Origin: an uncultured Bacteroidota bacterium
GTDB lineage: Bacteria; Bacteroidota; Bacteroidia; Bacteroidales; SZUA-534
Length of the DNA: 64,000 bases
Assembly: GCA_946414435.1 (NCBI GenBank)
Contig: CAMKOM010000007.1
Coordinates: forward strand, 62,001 to 126,000
Direction of reading: 5' to 3'
Shown here: positions 7,875-17,364 of the stretch, piece by piece
How the letters are laid out: every line of letters begins with the position of its first letter
Numbering within the stretch: the stretch's first letter is position 1
The notes under the pieces: generated by a model
Database searches by the model: none
What the model was told of the DNA's origin: nothing
The model's input: the letters and a program-made list of their open reading frames with translations, nothing else
Program-made: the position numbers and the translations under genes

Positions 7875-9161
7875 ATGAAATTCGCAGACTTACACTTAAA
7901 TCCCGAAGTATTTGAAGGTATCGACGCAATGGGCTTCGACGAAGCGACGCCTGTGCAGGAACAGGTGATTCCACAGGCGCTCGACAAGCGCGATATGATT
8001 GCCTGCGCCCAAACCGGAACGGGCAAAACGGCGGCTTACATTCTGCCGCTTCTGCACCATTTGACGACCAAGCGCGAGCAGAAAATCAAAGCTCTGATTC
8101 TTGCCCCGACACGCGAACTCGTGATGCAGATTGACCAGCAATTCCAGGGATTTGCCTATTTCTGCGGTGTTGAGTCGGTGGGCATTTACGGCGGCAGCGA
8201 CAGCGGCGTTTGGGACCAGCAGCGCTCGGCTATCGAGAGCGGCGCCAACGTGCTCATTGCTTCGCCTGGCCGTCTGCTTTCGCACTTGAATCTTGGCTAT
8301 GTAAAACTCGATAGCCTTGAATATCTGATACTTGACGAAGCCGACAAGATGCTCGATATGGGTTTTGTCGACGATATCAAACGCATAATCACCTATCTGC
8401 CAAAACAGCGCCAAACGCTGATGTTCTCGGCCACTATGCCGCCCAAAATCAGGCAGTTGGCAAGCGCAATCCTGACAAATCCTGTCGAGATTAACATTGC
8501 CATATCGAAACCTGCCGAGGGCGTGCGCCAGACGGCTTACATGGCTTACGACGAGCAGAAGAACAAACTGATTGCAACCATACTGAAAAGCAAGGATTTA
8601 GACAGCGTCATTATTTTTGCTTCGACCAAGAGCACCGTGAAAACGCTTGTGCAGGACCTGCGCCGTGCAAAAATCGATGCGCGTGCCATTCACAGCGACC
8701 TTGAGCAGTGCGACCGCGAGGCTGTGATGCTCGATTTCCGCAACCGCAAATTCTCGGTTTTGGTGGCCACCGACATTGTCTCGCGCGGTATTGACATTGA
8801 TAATATCGGCTTGGTTATGAACTACGATGTGCCCCGCGACCCAGAGGATTACGTGCACCGCGTTGGCCGTACAGCTCGCGCCAAATCAACAGGCGAGGCC
8901 ATCACGCTCATTAACCCGAAGGATGTGCAGCGCTTTGCCAAAATCGAGAAACTGATTGGCTACGAGATTGAAAAACCTGCGTTGCCCGAAGGTTTCGATG
9001 CCGCACCCGAGTATAAGCCCGAAACGGCTGAACGCAAGCAGAACCGCCATTTCCACCGAGGTGGACGCAACAACCGCGGCGGCCGCAACAACAACCACGG
9101 CGGCCGCAACAACAACCACGGCAACCGCAGACGAGGGGGGAAACCGCAGGGGGGGGAGTAG
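7875..9161 (+). CDS. DEAD-box RNA helicase with RGG-rich tail
   Basis: This is an ATP-dependent RNA helicase of the RhlE type, 428 residues. Motifs are in order: Q motif with ATPVQEQVIPQAL, motif I AQTGTGKTAAY, Ia PTRELVMQI, II DEADKML, III SATMP, and VI HRVGRTARA. After the helicase core the last 45 residues are Arg/Gly/Asn/His-rich (HRGGRNNRGGRNNNHGGR), a flexible RNA-binding tail. The tail is encoded by near-perfect 21-base repeats starting about 9079. Runs of six and eight G near the stop (9135-9140 and 9149-9156) could slip. The likely role is ribosome assembly or mRNA turnover in the cytoplasm. Confidence 0.92.
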   Translation: MKFADLHLNPEVFEGIDAMGFDEATPVQEQVIPQALDKRDMIACAQTGTGKTAAYILPLLHHLTTKREQKIKALILAPTRELVMQIDQQFQGFAYFCGVESVGIYGGSDSGVWDQQRSAIESGANVLIASPGRLLSHLNLGYVKLDSLEYLILDEADKMLDMGFVDDIKRIITYLPKQRQTLMFSATMPPKIRQLASAILTNPVEINIAISKPAEGVRQTAYMAYDEQKNKLIATILKSKDLDSVIIFASTKSTVKTLVQDLRRAKIDARAIHSDLEQCDREAVMLDFRNRKFSVLVATDIVSRGIDIDNIGLVMNYDVPRDPEDYVHRVGRTARAKSTGEAITLINPKDVQRFAKIEKLIGYEIEKPALPEGFDAAPEYKPETAERKQNRHFHRGGRNNRGGRNNNHGGRNNNHGNRRRGGKPQGGE

Positions 9162-9165
9162 CAGC

Positions 9166-9190
9166 AAACTGCAGGGCTGACAGTTTTTAT
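9166..9190 (+). terminator. Weak terminator after the helicase gene
   Basis: The stem AAACTG with CAGTTT has a 9-base loop and is followed by TTAT. Short stem, low stability. Confidence 0.4.
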
Positions 9191-9208
9191 AGAGAGAGCA
9201 ACCTTCAA

Positions 9209-9868
9209 TCAGTCTCTCATATCAATAATTTCAACGCCAGGGAATTTCTTTGCATCGAAAATGAACTGGGTGTCATCGATTTTCTGATTGGTTTGGAATT
9301 TAGTCAGTGTGAGAGTGAACCGCGTGCCGTCTTTTTGGAAACATTTGATTTGGTATAGCTCGTTACTCGGTGTAAACCAATATTTTATCTTGAAATAAGG
9401 CTTCTTGATATTCTCGGGCGCAAGTTCAACAATCTGCATTGTTTTGCCGCCAATCTCTTCGGTGTCGCCCATTATGTATTTGAAACCGTTGCGGTAGATG
9501 GTGTAGAGTGACATTGGGTCCGACATAAATTTATCTTCGGGCGCATCGTCGTTCGATGCTTCAATGGGCGAAATTGTAACTTCGTTGCTTTCAGTTAGAT
9601 AAGCCCAACGGTTTTTGCCGTCGCAGAAGGTGACAGTTTTGTCAACATCGATGCGGAAACGGTTGCCTTTAAGCAGCAGAGTGCCGTTGTATGTTTCGCT
9701 TTTCTCTTCGGCAAGGTTTTCATACACACAGTCAAAATCGGCGGTAATGCTCTTATAACCAGCGGCTTGCTTTGCGGCTTTGTCGAGCAGTGTTTTTGCT
9801 TCGGGGTCTTTTTGGGCGAAGCACGTTGCCGCGCCCAAAGCCAATATTAATAAAGCTATTCTTTTCAT
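9209..9868 (-). CDS. LolA-like outer-membrane lipoprotein carrier
   Basis: This periplasmic carrier has 219 residues, with signal peptide MKRIALLILALGAATCFA. The LolA fold is suggested by AAKQAAGYKSITADFDCVY, the conserved GTLLLKGNRFRIDV strand pair and PYFKIKYWF. LolA accepts lipoproteins from LolCDE and delivers them to the outer membrane; Bacteroidota lack an obvious LolB. The start is the ATG at 9868; the open frame extends by a TTG at 9874. It lies 9 bases after ftsK, so the two are co-transcribed. Confidence 0.8.
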   Translation of the reverse strand: MKRIALLILALGAATCFAQKDPEAKTLLDKAAKQAAGYKSITADFDCVYENLAEEKSETYNGTLLLKGNRFRIDVDKTVTFCDGKNRWAYLTESNEVTISPIEASNDDAPEDKFMSDPMSLYTIYRNGFKYIMGDTEEIGGKTMQIVELAPENIKKPYFKIKYWFTPSNELYQIKCFQKDGTRFTLTLTKFQTNQKIDDTQFIFDAKKFPGVEIIDMRD

Positions 9869-9877
9869 TTTCAATTT

Positions 9878-12472
9878 TTAACGTAATGTTTCCAGCAAGC
9901 GGTCAAGGCTCATTTCATCGGGGATAAGCACATCGCGCGCTTTGCTGCCTTGATAAGGGCCAACGATTCCGGCGGCTTCCAACTGGTCCATAATGCGGCC
10001 AGCGCGGTTGTATCCGATAGAGAACTTTCTCTGTATCAACGATGTAGAGCCTTGCTGGTTTATCACAATTATTCGGGCGGCTTCTTCAAACATTGAGTCG
10101 CGTTTCGATAGGTCAACATCTTCAAGGTTGCCGCCTTCGCTGCCTTCGGGTGTATATTCTGGCAACTCGTAAGCACCAGTGTAACTCTGCTGCTGCTCAA
10201 TGTGTTGCATTATTTTTTCAAGTTCAGGCGTATCAACAAAGGCGCATTGTACACGTGTCATTTCGCTGCCGCCCATTGCAATCAGCATATCGCCGCGGCC
10301 AATCAACTGGTTAGCTCCGGGGGCGTCCAGAATGGTGCGCGAGTCGATCATACTCATCACCTTAAAGGCGATTCGAGCCGGGAAGTTGGCTTTTATCAAG
10401 CCTGTGATGACGTTGGTTGTAGGTCTTTGTGTGGCCACAATCAGGTGGATGCCGATGGCGCGCGCCAACTGTGCTAAGCGTGCGATTGGCAGCTCGACTT
10501 CTTTTCCAGCGGTCATAATCAGGTCGGCAAACTCATCGATAACCACCACAATATAAGGCATATAATGATGCCCTTTCTCTGGGTTGAGATGCCGATTGAT
10601 GAATTTCTCGTTGTATTCTTTAATGTTGCGGCAGCTAGCTTCTTTCAGCAAATCGTAGCGTTTGTCCATCTCAATGCAGAGCGACTGCATTGTGTTCACA
10701 ACCTTCTGTGTATCAGTGATAATTGCATCTTCGGCATCGGGCAGTTTTGCCAGGAAGTATTTTTCGAGCGCCTTATAAAGCGTCAGTTCCACCTTCTTCG
10801 GGTCAACCAGCACAAGTTTCAGTTGCGCCGGGTGTTTCTTGTAGAGCAGCGATGTCAGTATCGCGTTCAGTCCCACCGATTTACCTTGACCGGTTGCGCC
10901 GGCAACAAGCAAGTGAGGTGCTTTGGTCAGGTCGAAGGTGAACGTCTCGTTGGTGATGGTTTTGCCAATGGCCACTGGCAGGTCGAATTTCGATTCCTGG
11001 AATTTCTTCGACGCAAGCACCGTGCGCATTGCCACCGTTTGTTTCTTCTCGTTCGGCACTTCGATACCAATTGTTCCGCGACCCGGAATAGGTGCAATGA
11101 TGCGGATTCCAAGGGCCGCAAGGCTCAACGCGATGTCGTCGCCCAAACTCTTGATTTTCGAAATTCTGTAACCCTTTGCGGGAACAATTTCGTAGAGCGT
11201 GACTGTTGGGCCGACGGTGGCGTTTATCTTGTCAATCTGTACTTTATAATCGTTTAGAGTCTCAACAATCTTGTTTTTGTTGGCAATCAGTTCATCTTCG
11301 GTTACCGATGTGTTGTTTTGTTCGTAGTCGTTCAGCAGATCAAGGCCTGGCAGACGGTAGTTCTCGAGGTCGCGGGTCGGGTCGTATGGGCCTTGTTCTT
11401 CAACATCGGTTTTAGTTTTATTCAGCGTTTCTTCATCGTTTTTGATAATTTCAATCTCAACTTCGCCGTTAGGCTCATTATCAGGATTTTCGCCCGGCTG
11501 AATCTCATCGTTGTTCTGAATGGGGTTGGTAACAGTGAAATCGCTTTGACCGCCAATTAAGTTATCGTTATCGTTTGAGTTACCATCATTGTCAATCAGT
11601 TGCGATTTAACTTCGCCCAGATTGTTGCTCAAGTCGTTGCCGTTGTCTGAGTTGTCGAATGTGGCGGTGGTTGTTATCTCGAATTTCAGCAGGTCTTTGT
11701 CGTTCTTCTCAAACGGCATATCGCTGTCGCCTTCTTCGCCTTCATCTTGGGTTTCGGTGTCTGTCGAGTCGATGTCGCCAGAATTGTCATCCGATTCATT
11801 TTCAGCGGTTTCCGTCGATTCGTCAGTCTGTGTTCCGGCTTCAATTGCAACTGGCAGTTCGGGGTCGGAAACTTTGGGATGGATAAGCTCTTTCACGAAA
11901 TCGCGGCAGCGGGCAATGAAACTATCGAAAGTGAGCGACAGAATGGCAAACAAACATGTAATAAGCACAATACCTGTGCCGAGTTTGCCAATGACGGCAT
12001 TCAGCCACTCGCTAACAAAATATCCATGTGCGCCGCCCGGTGTGAAGGCTGCGTTGTGGAAAAGATAGCCCAGCGCCACAGACCCCCAAATGGAATAAAC
12101 TATTGTCAACTTGATTGTTCTGCCAATCGGCCATGCCTTGATCTTGAACAAGTGCAGCACAACGACGGTCAAAATAACTATCAGTCCGAAAGCTGGCAGC
12201 CCGACCCATTTGTAAAGAAATCGTTGTGCTAGCAGAGCACCGATGGTTCCGGCCCAGTTGCTTGCAGTGATGTTTGAGCTCAAAAGTTTGGTAAACTGCA
12301 CGTCGAGAGTGCTTTGGTCGATGCGCCAAGTGAACAGGTACGATATGAATGCGAACGACAGGTAGAGTGTGATTGCGGCCAGTGCTACGCCTAAAATGGT
12401 GCGCCTGCGGTCGCGGTCGCTCATATTGAAATCCGCATCATCGGTAGTGTTGATGTTTTTTTTCTTAGCCAT
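9878..12472 (-). CDS. ftsK: DNA translocase FtsK
   Basis: FtsK is a septal DNA pump that clears the chromosome at division and activates XerCD at dif. The protein has 864 residues. About four membrane helices lie within residues 25-190. An acidic Asp/Glu/Asn linker spans about 203-360. The motor follows with Walker A GATGQGKS at 525-532, Walker B IVVVIDEFAD near 641-650, and the C-terminal winged-helix gamma domain (about 790-860) that reads KOPS-type sequences. lolA follows 9 bases downstream. Confidence 0.96.
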   Translation of the reverse strand: MAKKKNINTTDDADFNMSDRDRRRTILGVALAAITLYLSFAFISYLFTWRIDQSTLDVQFTKLLSSNITASNWAGTIGALLAQRFLYKWVGLPAFGLIVILTVVVLHLFKIKAWPIGRTIKLTIVYSIWGSVALGYLFHNAAFTPGGAHGYFVSEWLNAVIGKLGTGIVLITCLFAILSLTFDSFIARCRDFVKELIHPKVSDPELPVAIEAGTQTDESTETAENESDDNSGDIDSTDTETQDEGEEGDSDMPFEKNDKDLLKFEITTTATFDNSDNGNDLSNNLGEVKSQLIDNDGNSNDNDNLIGGQSDFTVTNPIQNNDEIQPGENPDNEPNGEVEIEIIKNDEETLNKTKTDVEEQGPYDPTRDLENYRLPGLDLLNDYEQNNTSVTEDELIANKNKIVETLNDYKVQIDKINATVGPTVTLYEIVPAKGYRISKIKSLGDDIALSLAALGIRIIAPIPGRGTIGIEVPNEKKQTVAMRTVLASKKFQESKFDLPVAIGKTITNETFTFDLTKAPHLLVAGATGQGKSVGLNAILTSLLYKKHPAQLKLVLVDPKKVELTLYKALEKYFLAKLPDAEDAIITDTQKVVNTMQSLCIEMDKRYDLLKEASCRNIKEYNEKFINRHLNPEKGHHYMPYIVVVIDEFADLIMTAGKEVELPIARLAQLARAIGIHLIVATQRPTTNVITGLIKANFPARIAFKVMSMIDSRTILDAPGANQLIGRGDMLIAMGGSEMTRVQCAFVDTPELEKIMQHIEQQQSYTGAYELPEYTPEGSEGGNLEDVDLSKRDSMFEEAARIIVINQQGSTSLIQRKFSIGYNRAGRIMDQLEAAGIVGPYQGSKARDVLIPDEMSLDRLLETLR

Positions 12473-12513
12473 TTTTTAAGCCTTATAGGGAAGTGAACGG
12501 CAAAATCGAGTTT

Positions 12514-13197
12514 TTATTTGCCGATACCATTGAAAATCTCGTCCATTTGTGACCGCTTAACACGCTCATAGCCGTTTGGAATGTCGAATATCGTGCTCGA
12601 CACTTTTTCGTTAATGAACTCAACAGCCTCAAGGTGCATAGGAATTCCGTTCATCTCGAGTCTGAAATCGAGTAGCATACCCGGAATCATATCAAGCGGC
12701 GTGTTTGCCGTGGCGTTTTTGATTTTGATGTCATTGGTGTAGTAAACATCGAACGACAGTGTGTCGATGCTTACTTTTGCATGCTTGCAGTCGAACCCGA
12801 TAATTTCTTTCGTCTCATCGTCGAAATCAACTTTCAGATTGTCGGGCTTTTTCATGCCATAGAAACCTTCGTTCGGTTCTGATATGTATAAGTATTTCTT
12901 GCTGAGTATTTTGAGTAGGGTATAGGCTTCATTCTCGCCGTTCTTGACGAAAGCCGAGCGGAAAATACCCAGCCAGCCTTCCATCTCGAGCAGAACTTTG
13001 TCATTGTTGAACCGCATCATTATTGTCGATGGCAGCAATCCGATTATCGGGCTCTCTTTTTCCGATTCAAGATAGGTGATTTTGTACTTCATCGAGCCTT
13101 CTTTCACGTTTCCATGACGCCCTTGTTTTGTGCAACCTACCGACAAAAAGCACACGGCTAACATCAATGTTAGCAAGTGTTTACAGCTACTGAACAT
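12514..13197 (-). CDS. Predicted lipoprotein, DUF4412-like
   Basis: The protein has 227 residues. The signal peptide MFSSCKHLLTLMLAVCF ends with a lipobox (LSVGC). The mature part has beta-rich segments (MKYKITYLESEKES, ending IFDIPNGYERV) reminiscent of DUF4412/GLPGLI-type periplasmic proteins, which carry the same terminal IFxIPxGY-like strand. No enzymatic motif is visible. The start is the ATG at 13197; the frame is open to a TTG at 13218. It lies 41 bases upstream of ftsK on the same strand. Confidence 0.55.
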   Translation of the reverse strand: MFSSCKHLLTLMLAVCFLSVGCTKQGRHGNVKEGSMKYKITYLESEKESPIIGLLPSTIMMRFNNDKVLLEMEGWLGIFRSAFVKNGENEAYTLLKILSKKYLYISEPNEGFYGMKKPDNLKVDFDDETKEIIGFDCKHAKVSIDTLSFDVYYTNDIKIKNATANTPLDMIPGMLLDFRLEMNGIPMHLEAVEFINEKVSSTIFDIPNGYERVKRSQMDEIFNGIGK

Positions 13198-13291
13198 ATT
13201 GTTTTGACTATATTTCAATATTGTATTTTTCTGTTGTCGTAAAGGTATTTATTATCGGATAAAAAGCGAGTTTCGATGCATATTTTTTTAT

Positions 13292-13330
13292 AAAAAAATG
13301 CCCGTCGGTCGAAAAGACGCGGCGGGCATT
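13292..13330 (-). terminator. Intrinsic terminator for glyA
   Basis: On the minus strand the arms AATGCCCG and CGGGCATT enclose a second small stem and are followed by seven T. It lies 19 bases after the glyA stop. Confidence 0.92.
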
Positions 13331-13348
13331 GCAATCTATCGGTTTTTA

Positions 13349-14629
13349 TTACCACGCAAACATAGGGCGCGGCATCATCATTTCGTTCACTTCGGCTTTC
13401 ACTTTAGCGATAACGCTCTCGTTTTCGGGGTCGGCCAGAACGCGGTCAATCATATCAACAATAATGTCCATATCCGATTCCTTCAGGCCGCGGGTGGTGA
13501 TGGCGGGTGTACCAAGGCGCAGGCCGCTGGTCTGCATTGCCGAGCGGGTGTCGAACGGTACAAGGTTCATATTCACCGTGATGTCGGCGGCAACCAAGGC
13601 TTTTTCAGCCACCTTGCCTGTCAGTTCGGCGTATTTCGGACGCAGGTCAACCAACATTGAGTGGTTGTCAGTTCCGCCCGAAACAATGTAGAAGCCTTTG
13701 TTCATCATACCTTTGGCCAAGGCTGCGGCGTTCTTCTGAACTTGTTTCTGATACTCTTTGAACTCGGGTGTAAGTGCTTCGCCGAAAGCAACGGCTTTGG
13801 CTGCAATCACGTGCTCGAGCGGTCCGCCTTGTTGTCCTGGGAACACGGCCGAGTTAATTAGGCTGCCCATCGAGCGGATTTCGCCTTTTTTGGTTGTCTT
13901 TCCGAACGGATTCGGGAAATCCTTGCCAATCAGGATGATACCGCCGCGTGGTCCGCGCAGGGTCTTATGAGTTGTCGATGTCACAATGTCGGCATATTTG
14001 ACAGGGTTGTCGAGCAGTCCGGCAGCGATGAGTCCGGCAGGGTGAGCCATATCCACCATCAGCAGGGCGCCGCAAGCGTCGGCAATCTGGCGCATACGCT
14101 TGTAGTCCCATTCGCGGCTGTAGGCCGAGCCACCGCCGATAATCAATTTCGGCTTCTCGCGCATTGCAATTTCTTCCATCTCGTCGTAGTCAACGCGACC
14201 GGTTTCCTTGTTCAGGTGGTAGGCGCAGGGGGTGTAAATCATACCCGATGTGTTCACAGCCGAGCCGTGCGAAAGGTGTCCGCCGTGTGCAAGGTCGAGC
14301 CCCATAAACTTGTCGCCGGGTTTCAGCACTGCCAGCAGAACGGCTGCATTGGCCTGTGCGCCTGAGTGGGGCTGCACGTTAGCGTATTCGGCGCCGTAGA
14401 TTTTCTTCAGGCGCTCAATGGCCAGCGTCTCAACTTCGTCAACCACTTCGCAGCCGCCGTAGTGGCGTTTGCCAGGGTAGCCTTCGGCATATTTGTTGGT
14501 TAGGCACGAACCCATAGCCTGCATAACTTGGTCACTCACAAAGTTTTCTGATGCAATCATCTCAATTCCGCGCTTTTGGCGGGCGTACTCCTTGTCTATA
14601 AGGTCGAAAACAACATTGTCTTTTGTCAT
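13349..14629 (-). CDS. glyA: Serine hydroxymethyltransferase
   Basis: GlyA is a PLP enzyme that interconverts serine and glycine with tetrahydrofolate and is the main source of one-carbon units. The length of 426 residues is normal. Diagnostic segments are [15 protein letters not shown] at the start, [12 protein letters not shown], the PLP-ring aspartate in [16 protein letters not shown], and the Schiff-base Lys in [14 protein letters not shown]. An Lrp/AsnC-type gene ends 32 bases upstream on the same strand and may be co-transcribed, which would suit amino-acid-responsive control. Confidence 0.97.
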   Translation of the reverse strand: MTKDNVVFDLIDKEYARQKRGIEMIASENFVSDQVMQAMGSCLTNKYAEGYPGKRHYGGCEVVDEVETLAIERLKKIYGAEYANVQPHSGAQANAAVLLAVLKPGDKFMGLDLAHGGHLSHGSAVNTSGMIYTPCAYHLNKETGRVDYDEMEEIAMREKPKLIIGGGSAYSREWDYKRMRQIADACGALLMVDMAHPAGLIAAGLLDNPVKYADIVTSTTHKTLRGPRGGIILIGKDFPNPFGKTTKKGEIRSMGSLINSAVFPGQQGGPLEHVIAAKAVAFGEALTPEFKEYQKQVQKNAAALAKGMMNKGFYIVSGGTDNHSMLVDLRPKYAELTGKVAEKALVAADITVNMNLVPFDTRSAMQTSGLRLGTPAITTRGLKESDMDIIVDMIDRVLADPENESVIAKVKAEVNEMMMPRPMFAW

Positions 14630-14661
14630 GTCGATGTAAATATTTGAATTATAATTATTTG

Positions 14662-15135
14662 TTATTCTTTTGATTCGATTGGGAATTGTCGGCGGAAACT
14701 CTCTTCGAGCGAGATGATGGTCTCGGTGCGCTCTACAATATCGAGACGTTGCAGCTTGTCCGACAGTATTTTACGCAGATGCTCGTTGTCATGCGCCATA
14801 ACTTTGATGAACAACGAGTAGTTCCCGGTAACGTAGTGGCATTCAATGATTTCGGGAATTTTGTACAACTCTTCGGCAATGTCTTGATACAAGCAGGCCT
14901 TTTTTAGGTTGATGCCCACAAAGGCGCACGTTTTGTAGCCCAAATTCTGCGGGCTTACAATGAACTCTGATCCGGTGATGATGCCGATGTTGGTGAGCCT
15001 CTGTACACGCTGGTGAACAGCAGCACCCGACACACCGCACTCGCGCGCCACTTCAAGGAAAGGAGTGCGTGCGTTTTTCGAAATTATCGACAGAATTTTT
15101 TTATCGAGTTCGTCGATATTGTGGTTGTCGCTCAT
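14662..15135 (-). CDS. Lrp/AsnC family transcriptional regulator
   Basis: The protein has 157 residues. The N-terminal winged helix is typical ([21 protein letters not shown], then [20 protein letters not shown]), followed by the RAM effector domain ([21 protein letters not shown]). Such proteins bind DNA as octamers and sense amino acids; here the ligand is unknown. Its position directly before glyA points to control of serine/glycine metabolism, which is inference. Confidence 0.9.
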   Translation of the reverse strand: MSDNHNIDELDKKILSIISKNARTPFLEVARECGVSGAAVHQRVQRLTNIGIITGSEFIVSPQNLGYKTCAFVGINLKKACLYQDIAEELYKIPEIIECHYVTGNYSLFIKVMAHDNEHLRKILSDKLQRLDIVERTETIISLEESFRRQFPIESKE

Positions 15136-15385
15136 AACTAAAAAGATGTGTTAAATTCCACAATTTTAAACTGTTACGGGGCGTTAGTCTCCCCCGACAT
15201 ATTTTATGGCAAATAAAACTAAATCTTTGGTAAAAAGACTTACGATTTGGCAGTTTTTATTACCTAAAAGTTAACAATTGATAGTCGGATGAATTGTTGA
15301 ATCATCTGGCTGTTGTTTATGAATAGACTTATTTTTCTTATGTCTAAAAATTTATAACTTATTAACTTTCAACTTATAGTTTAAT

Positions 15386-16183
15386 TTACCAATCCTTCTG
15401 AGTTCGGCGGCGTTGTGGTTGCGCTTTCTGCTTCTGCACTTTCTCCTGCACGTCTTTCTCGTCGTTTTCCAGAGCCTCCAGAATCCTCATTGCGTCCTCT
15501 TTCGACATTTGCTCGTTGTCCTGCTCTTGTTGTTGCTGCCCCTGTTTTGGTTGCTGCTGCTGATTATCCTGGCTTTGCTGGTTCTGCTGGTCCTTTTTCT
15601 GTTGGTCCGGATTCTGTTGCTGGTCTTGCTGCTGGTCCTGATTCTGCTGTTGCTGATTCTGGTCCTGGTCTTGCTTGTTCTGGTTTTGGTTCTGCTGATT
15701 CTCGTTTTGCTGTTGTTTCATCTTGTCCTGCGCCCAAGCCAGATTGTATTTGGTTTCCAAGTCGTTAGGATTGTTGCGCAGAGCGTTTTTGTAAGCTTCG
15801 ATAGCGCCTTGCAGATTTTCCGATTGCAGCAGGCAGTTACCCAGATTGTGATAAGCGGCGGCGCGTTTGGTTTTGTCAACGTCGGTTTTCGCGCCAAGCG
15901 CCTGATACTGCCGAGCGGCCTCCTCCATACGGCCCTGACTCGCCATTGCGTTGGCAAGGTTGAATGACGCGTCCCAGTTGTTCGGGTCCTCCTCAAGGGC
16001 CTTGCGGTAACTGTCCTCAGCGTCGCGCAGCAGCACCGAATCGACACGTGCCGTATCGGCGAAAGCCTTTTCAAACTGGCGGTTGCCCTGACGAATATAA
16101 CGCCGTTCGACCTGTGCTCCAACCATCTGCGGAAGCACTGTGAACAAAAGCATCGTTACGATAAACAAACCTTTGATTTTCAT
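15386..16183 (-). CDS. batC: BatC, TPR protein of the Bat aerotolerance operon
   Basis: The protein has 265 residues with signal peptide MKIKGLFIVTMLLFTVLPQM. TPR repeats span about 50-160 (SYRKALEEDPNNWDASFNLA, AAAYHNLGNCLLQSENLQGA). A low-complexity Gln/Asn/Asp region follows from about 164 to 230, and then a charged helix (DAMRILEALENDEKDVQEKV). In Bacteroides fragilis the Bat proteins form a membrane complex linked to aerobic stress tolerance. It is separated by 7 bases from batB. The Q/N-rich part is long and would vary easily by repeat slippage (CAG/CAA codons). Confidence 0.85.
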   Translation of the reverse strand: MKIKGLFIVTMLLFTVLPQMVGAQVERRYIRQGNRQFEKAFADTARVDSVLLRDAEDSYRKALEEDPNNWDASFNLANAMASQGRMEEAARQYQALGAKTDVDKTKRAAAYHNLGNCLLQSENLQGAIEAYKNALRNNPNDLETKYNLAWAQDKMKQQQNENQQNQNQNKQDQDQNQQQQNQDQQQDQQQNPDQQKKDQQNQQSQDNQQQQPKQGQQQQEQDNEQMSKEDAMRILEALENDEKDVQEKVQKQKAQPQRRRTQKDW

Positions 16184-16190
16184 ATCTTTA

Positions 16191-17240
16191 CTATTTAAGC
16201 GTCAGTTTTGAATTCTTGAAGAAATTGATAGCGTTCAGGCGGCGGTTGCGGCGGTTGAGAATGAACACCTCAACCAGCAGAATCAGCAGTCCGAAGCCCA
16301 GAAAATATTGATATTGTTCTTCGTATTCCGAATAGATTTTCGCTTCCATCTCCACCTTCTCCATATTATTCAGTTCGCTGAAGAGCGCGCTCAGGCCGCT
16401 TTTGGTGTTGTTGGCGCGAATGTATTTTCCGCCACCCGCGGCTGCCACCTGCTTCAGTGTCGTCTCCTCGAGTTTAGATATTACTACATTTCCTTGTGCA
16501 TCAGTGCGATAATCGCGTTGGCCGTTGCGGTTGACGGTGGGGATTGGCGCGCCCTGCGGCAGTCCCATACCCACCATATGAATGGTTACTCCAGCCTCGT
16601 TGGCTTTGGTGGCTGCGGCAATCGGGTCACCGTCGTGGTCCTCGCCGTCGGTGATAATGACGATTGCCTTATTCTTGTCGTCGCCTGGCGTGAACGACTT
16701 GACTCCCAGATTTATAGCCTTCTCCAAGGCCGTTCCCTGGTTTGTCACCAGCGACGGATTGATTGACGAAAGGAACATTTTGGCGGCGGTGTAGTCGCTC
16801 GTCATCGGCAGTTGCACAAAGGCGTCGCCCGCAAAGACAATGAGTGCCAGTTTGTCGTCCTTCAGGCCGTCAATCATCTTGGAAATGGCGCGTTTGGCGT
16901 TCTCAAGGCGGTTGGGCGTAATGTCCTCGGCGAGCATACTGTTAGACACGTCGAGTGCCACAACCAACTCAATTCCAGTGCGTTTCACCTCGCGCAACTT
17001 TGTGCCGAACTGCGGACCTGCGGCGGCAATAATTATCAGCGCAAGCGCCACCAGCCCCAAAATCAGTTTCACCCAAGGCCTCGAAGCCGAAACGTCGGGC
17101 ATCAGGCCTTTGACAAGGTCGCTGTCGCCAAAAGCCTGCAACGCGCGGCGGCGCATCATCCGCCCCGCTATGAAAATGAGTAGCAAGGCAGGCACCAGCA
17201 GCAGAAACAAAAGATATTGTGGATTAGCAAATTGGAACAT
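16191..17240 (-). CDS. batB: BatB, von Willebrand A domain membrane protein
   Basis: The protein has 349 residues. Two N-terminal helices (NPQYLLFLLLVPALLLIFIA; WVKLILGLVALALIIIAAAG) are followed by a periplasmic VWA domain with an intact metal-ion site (VVALDVSNSMLAED, TSDYT, and ITDGEDHDGDP). A C-terminal helix is present (YFLGFGLLILLVEVFIL). It lies between batA and batC. The gap to batA (124 bases) holds AGAC-type heptamer repeats. Confidence 0.9.
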   Translation of the reverse strand: MFQFANPQYLLFLLLVPALLLIFIAGRMMRRRALQAFGDSDLVKGLMPDVSASRPWVKLILGLVALALIIIAAAGPQFGTKLREVKRTGIELVVALDVSNSMLAEDITPNRLENAKRAISKMIDGLKDDKLALIVFAGDAFVQLPMTSDYTAAKMFLSSINPSLVTNQGTALEKAINLGVKSFTPGDDKNKAIVIITDGEDHDGDPIAAATKANEAGVTIHMVGMGLPQGAPIPTVNRNGQRDYRTDAQGNVVISKLEETTLKQVAAAGGGKYIRANNTKSGLSALFSELNNMEKVEMEAKIYSEYEEQYQYFLGFGLLILLVEVFILNRRNRRLNAINFFKNSKLTLK

Positions 17241-17249
17241 TTTTTTGTT

Positions 17250-17345
17250 TTTTTAAGACTTCAGACATCGGACTTCAGACAACAGACTAAAACTTGCCTT
17301 TTGTCTTCTGCCTAATTTGTTAATTATTAATTGTTCATTGTTAAA
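17250..17345. repeat. AGAC-type heptamer array between batA and batB
   Basis: Units AGACTTC, AGACATC, GGACTTC, AGACAAC and AGACTAA run in 7-base register and are followed by CTTTTGT/CTTCTGC and TTAATTG/TTCATTG-like units. The family is the same as at 4772, 49888 and 60298. Confidence 0.85.
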
Positions 17346-17364
17346 TTTCATTGTCAATTGTCCA

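Noticed and set aside
10565-11257. 230-codon frame opposite ftsK
   Set aside because: Antisense to the conserved FtsK motor; no start context or recognisable protein.
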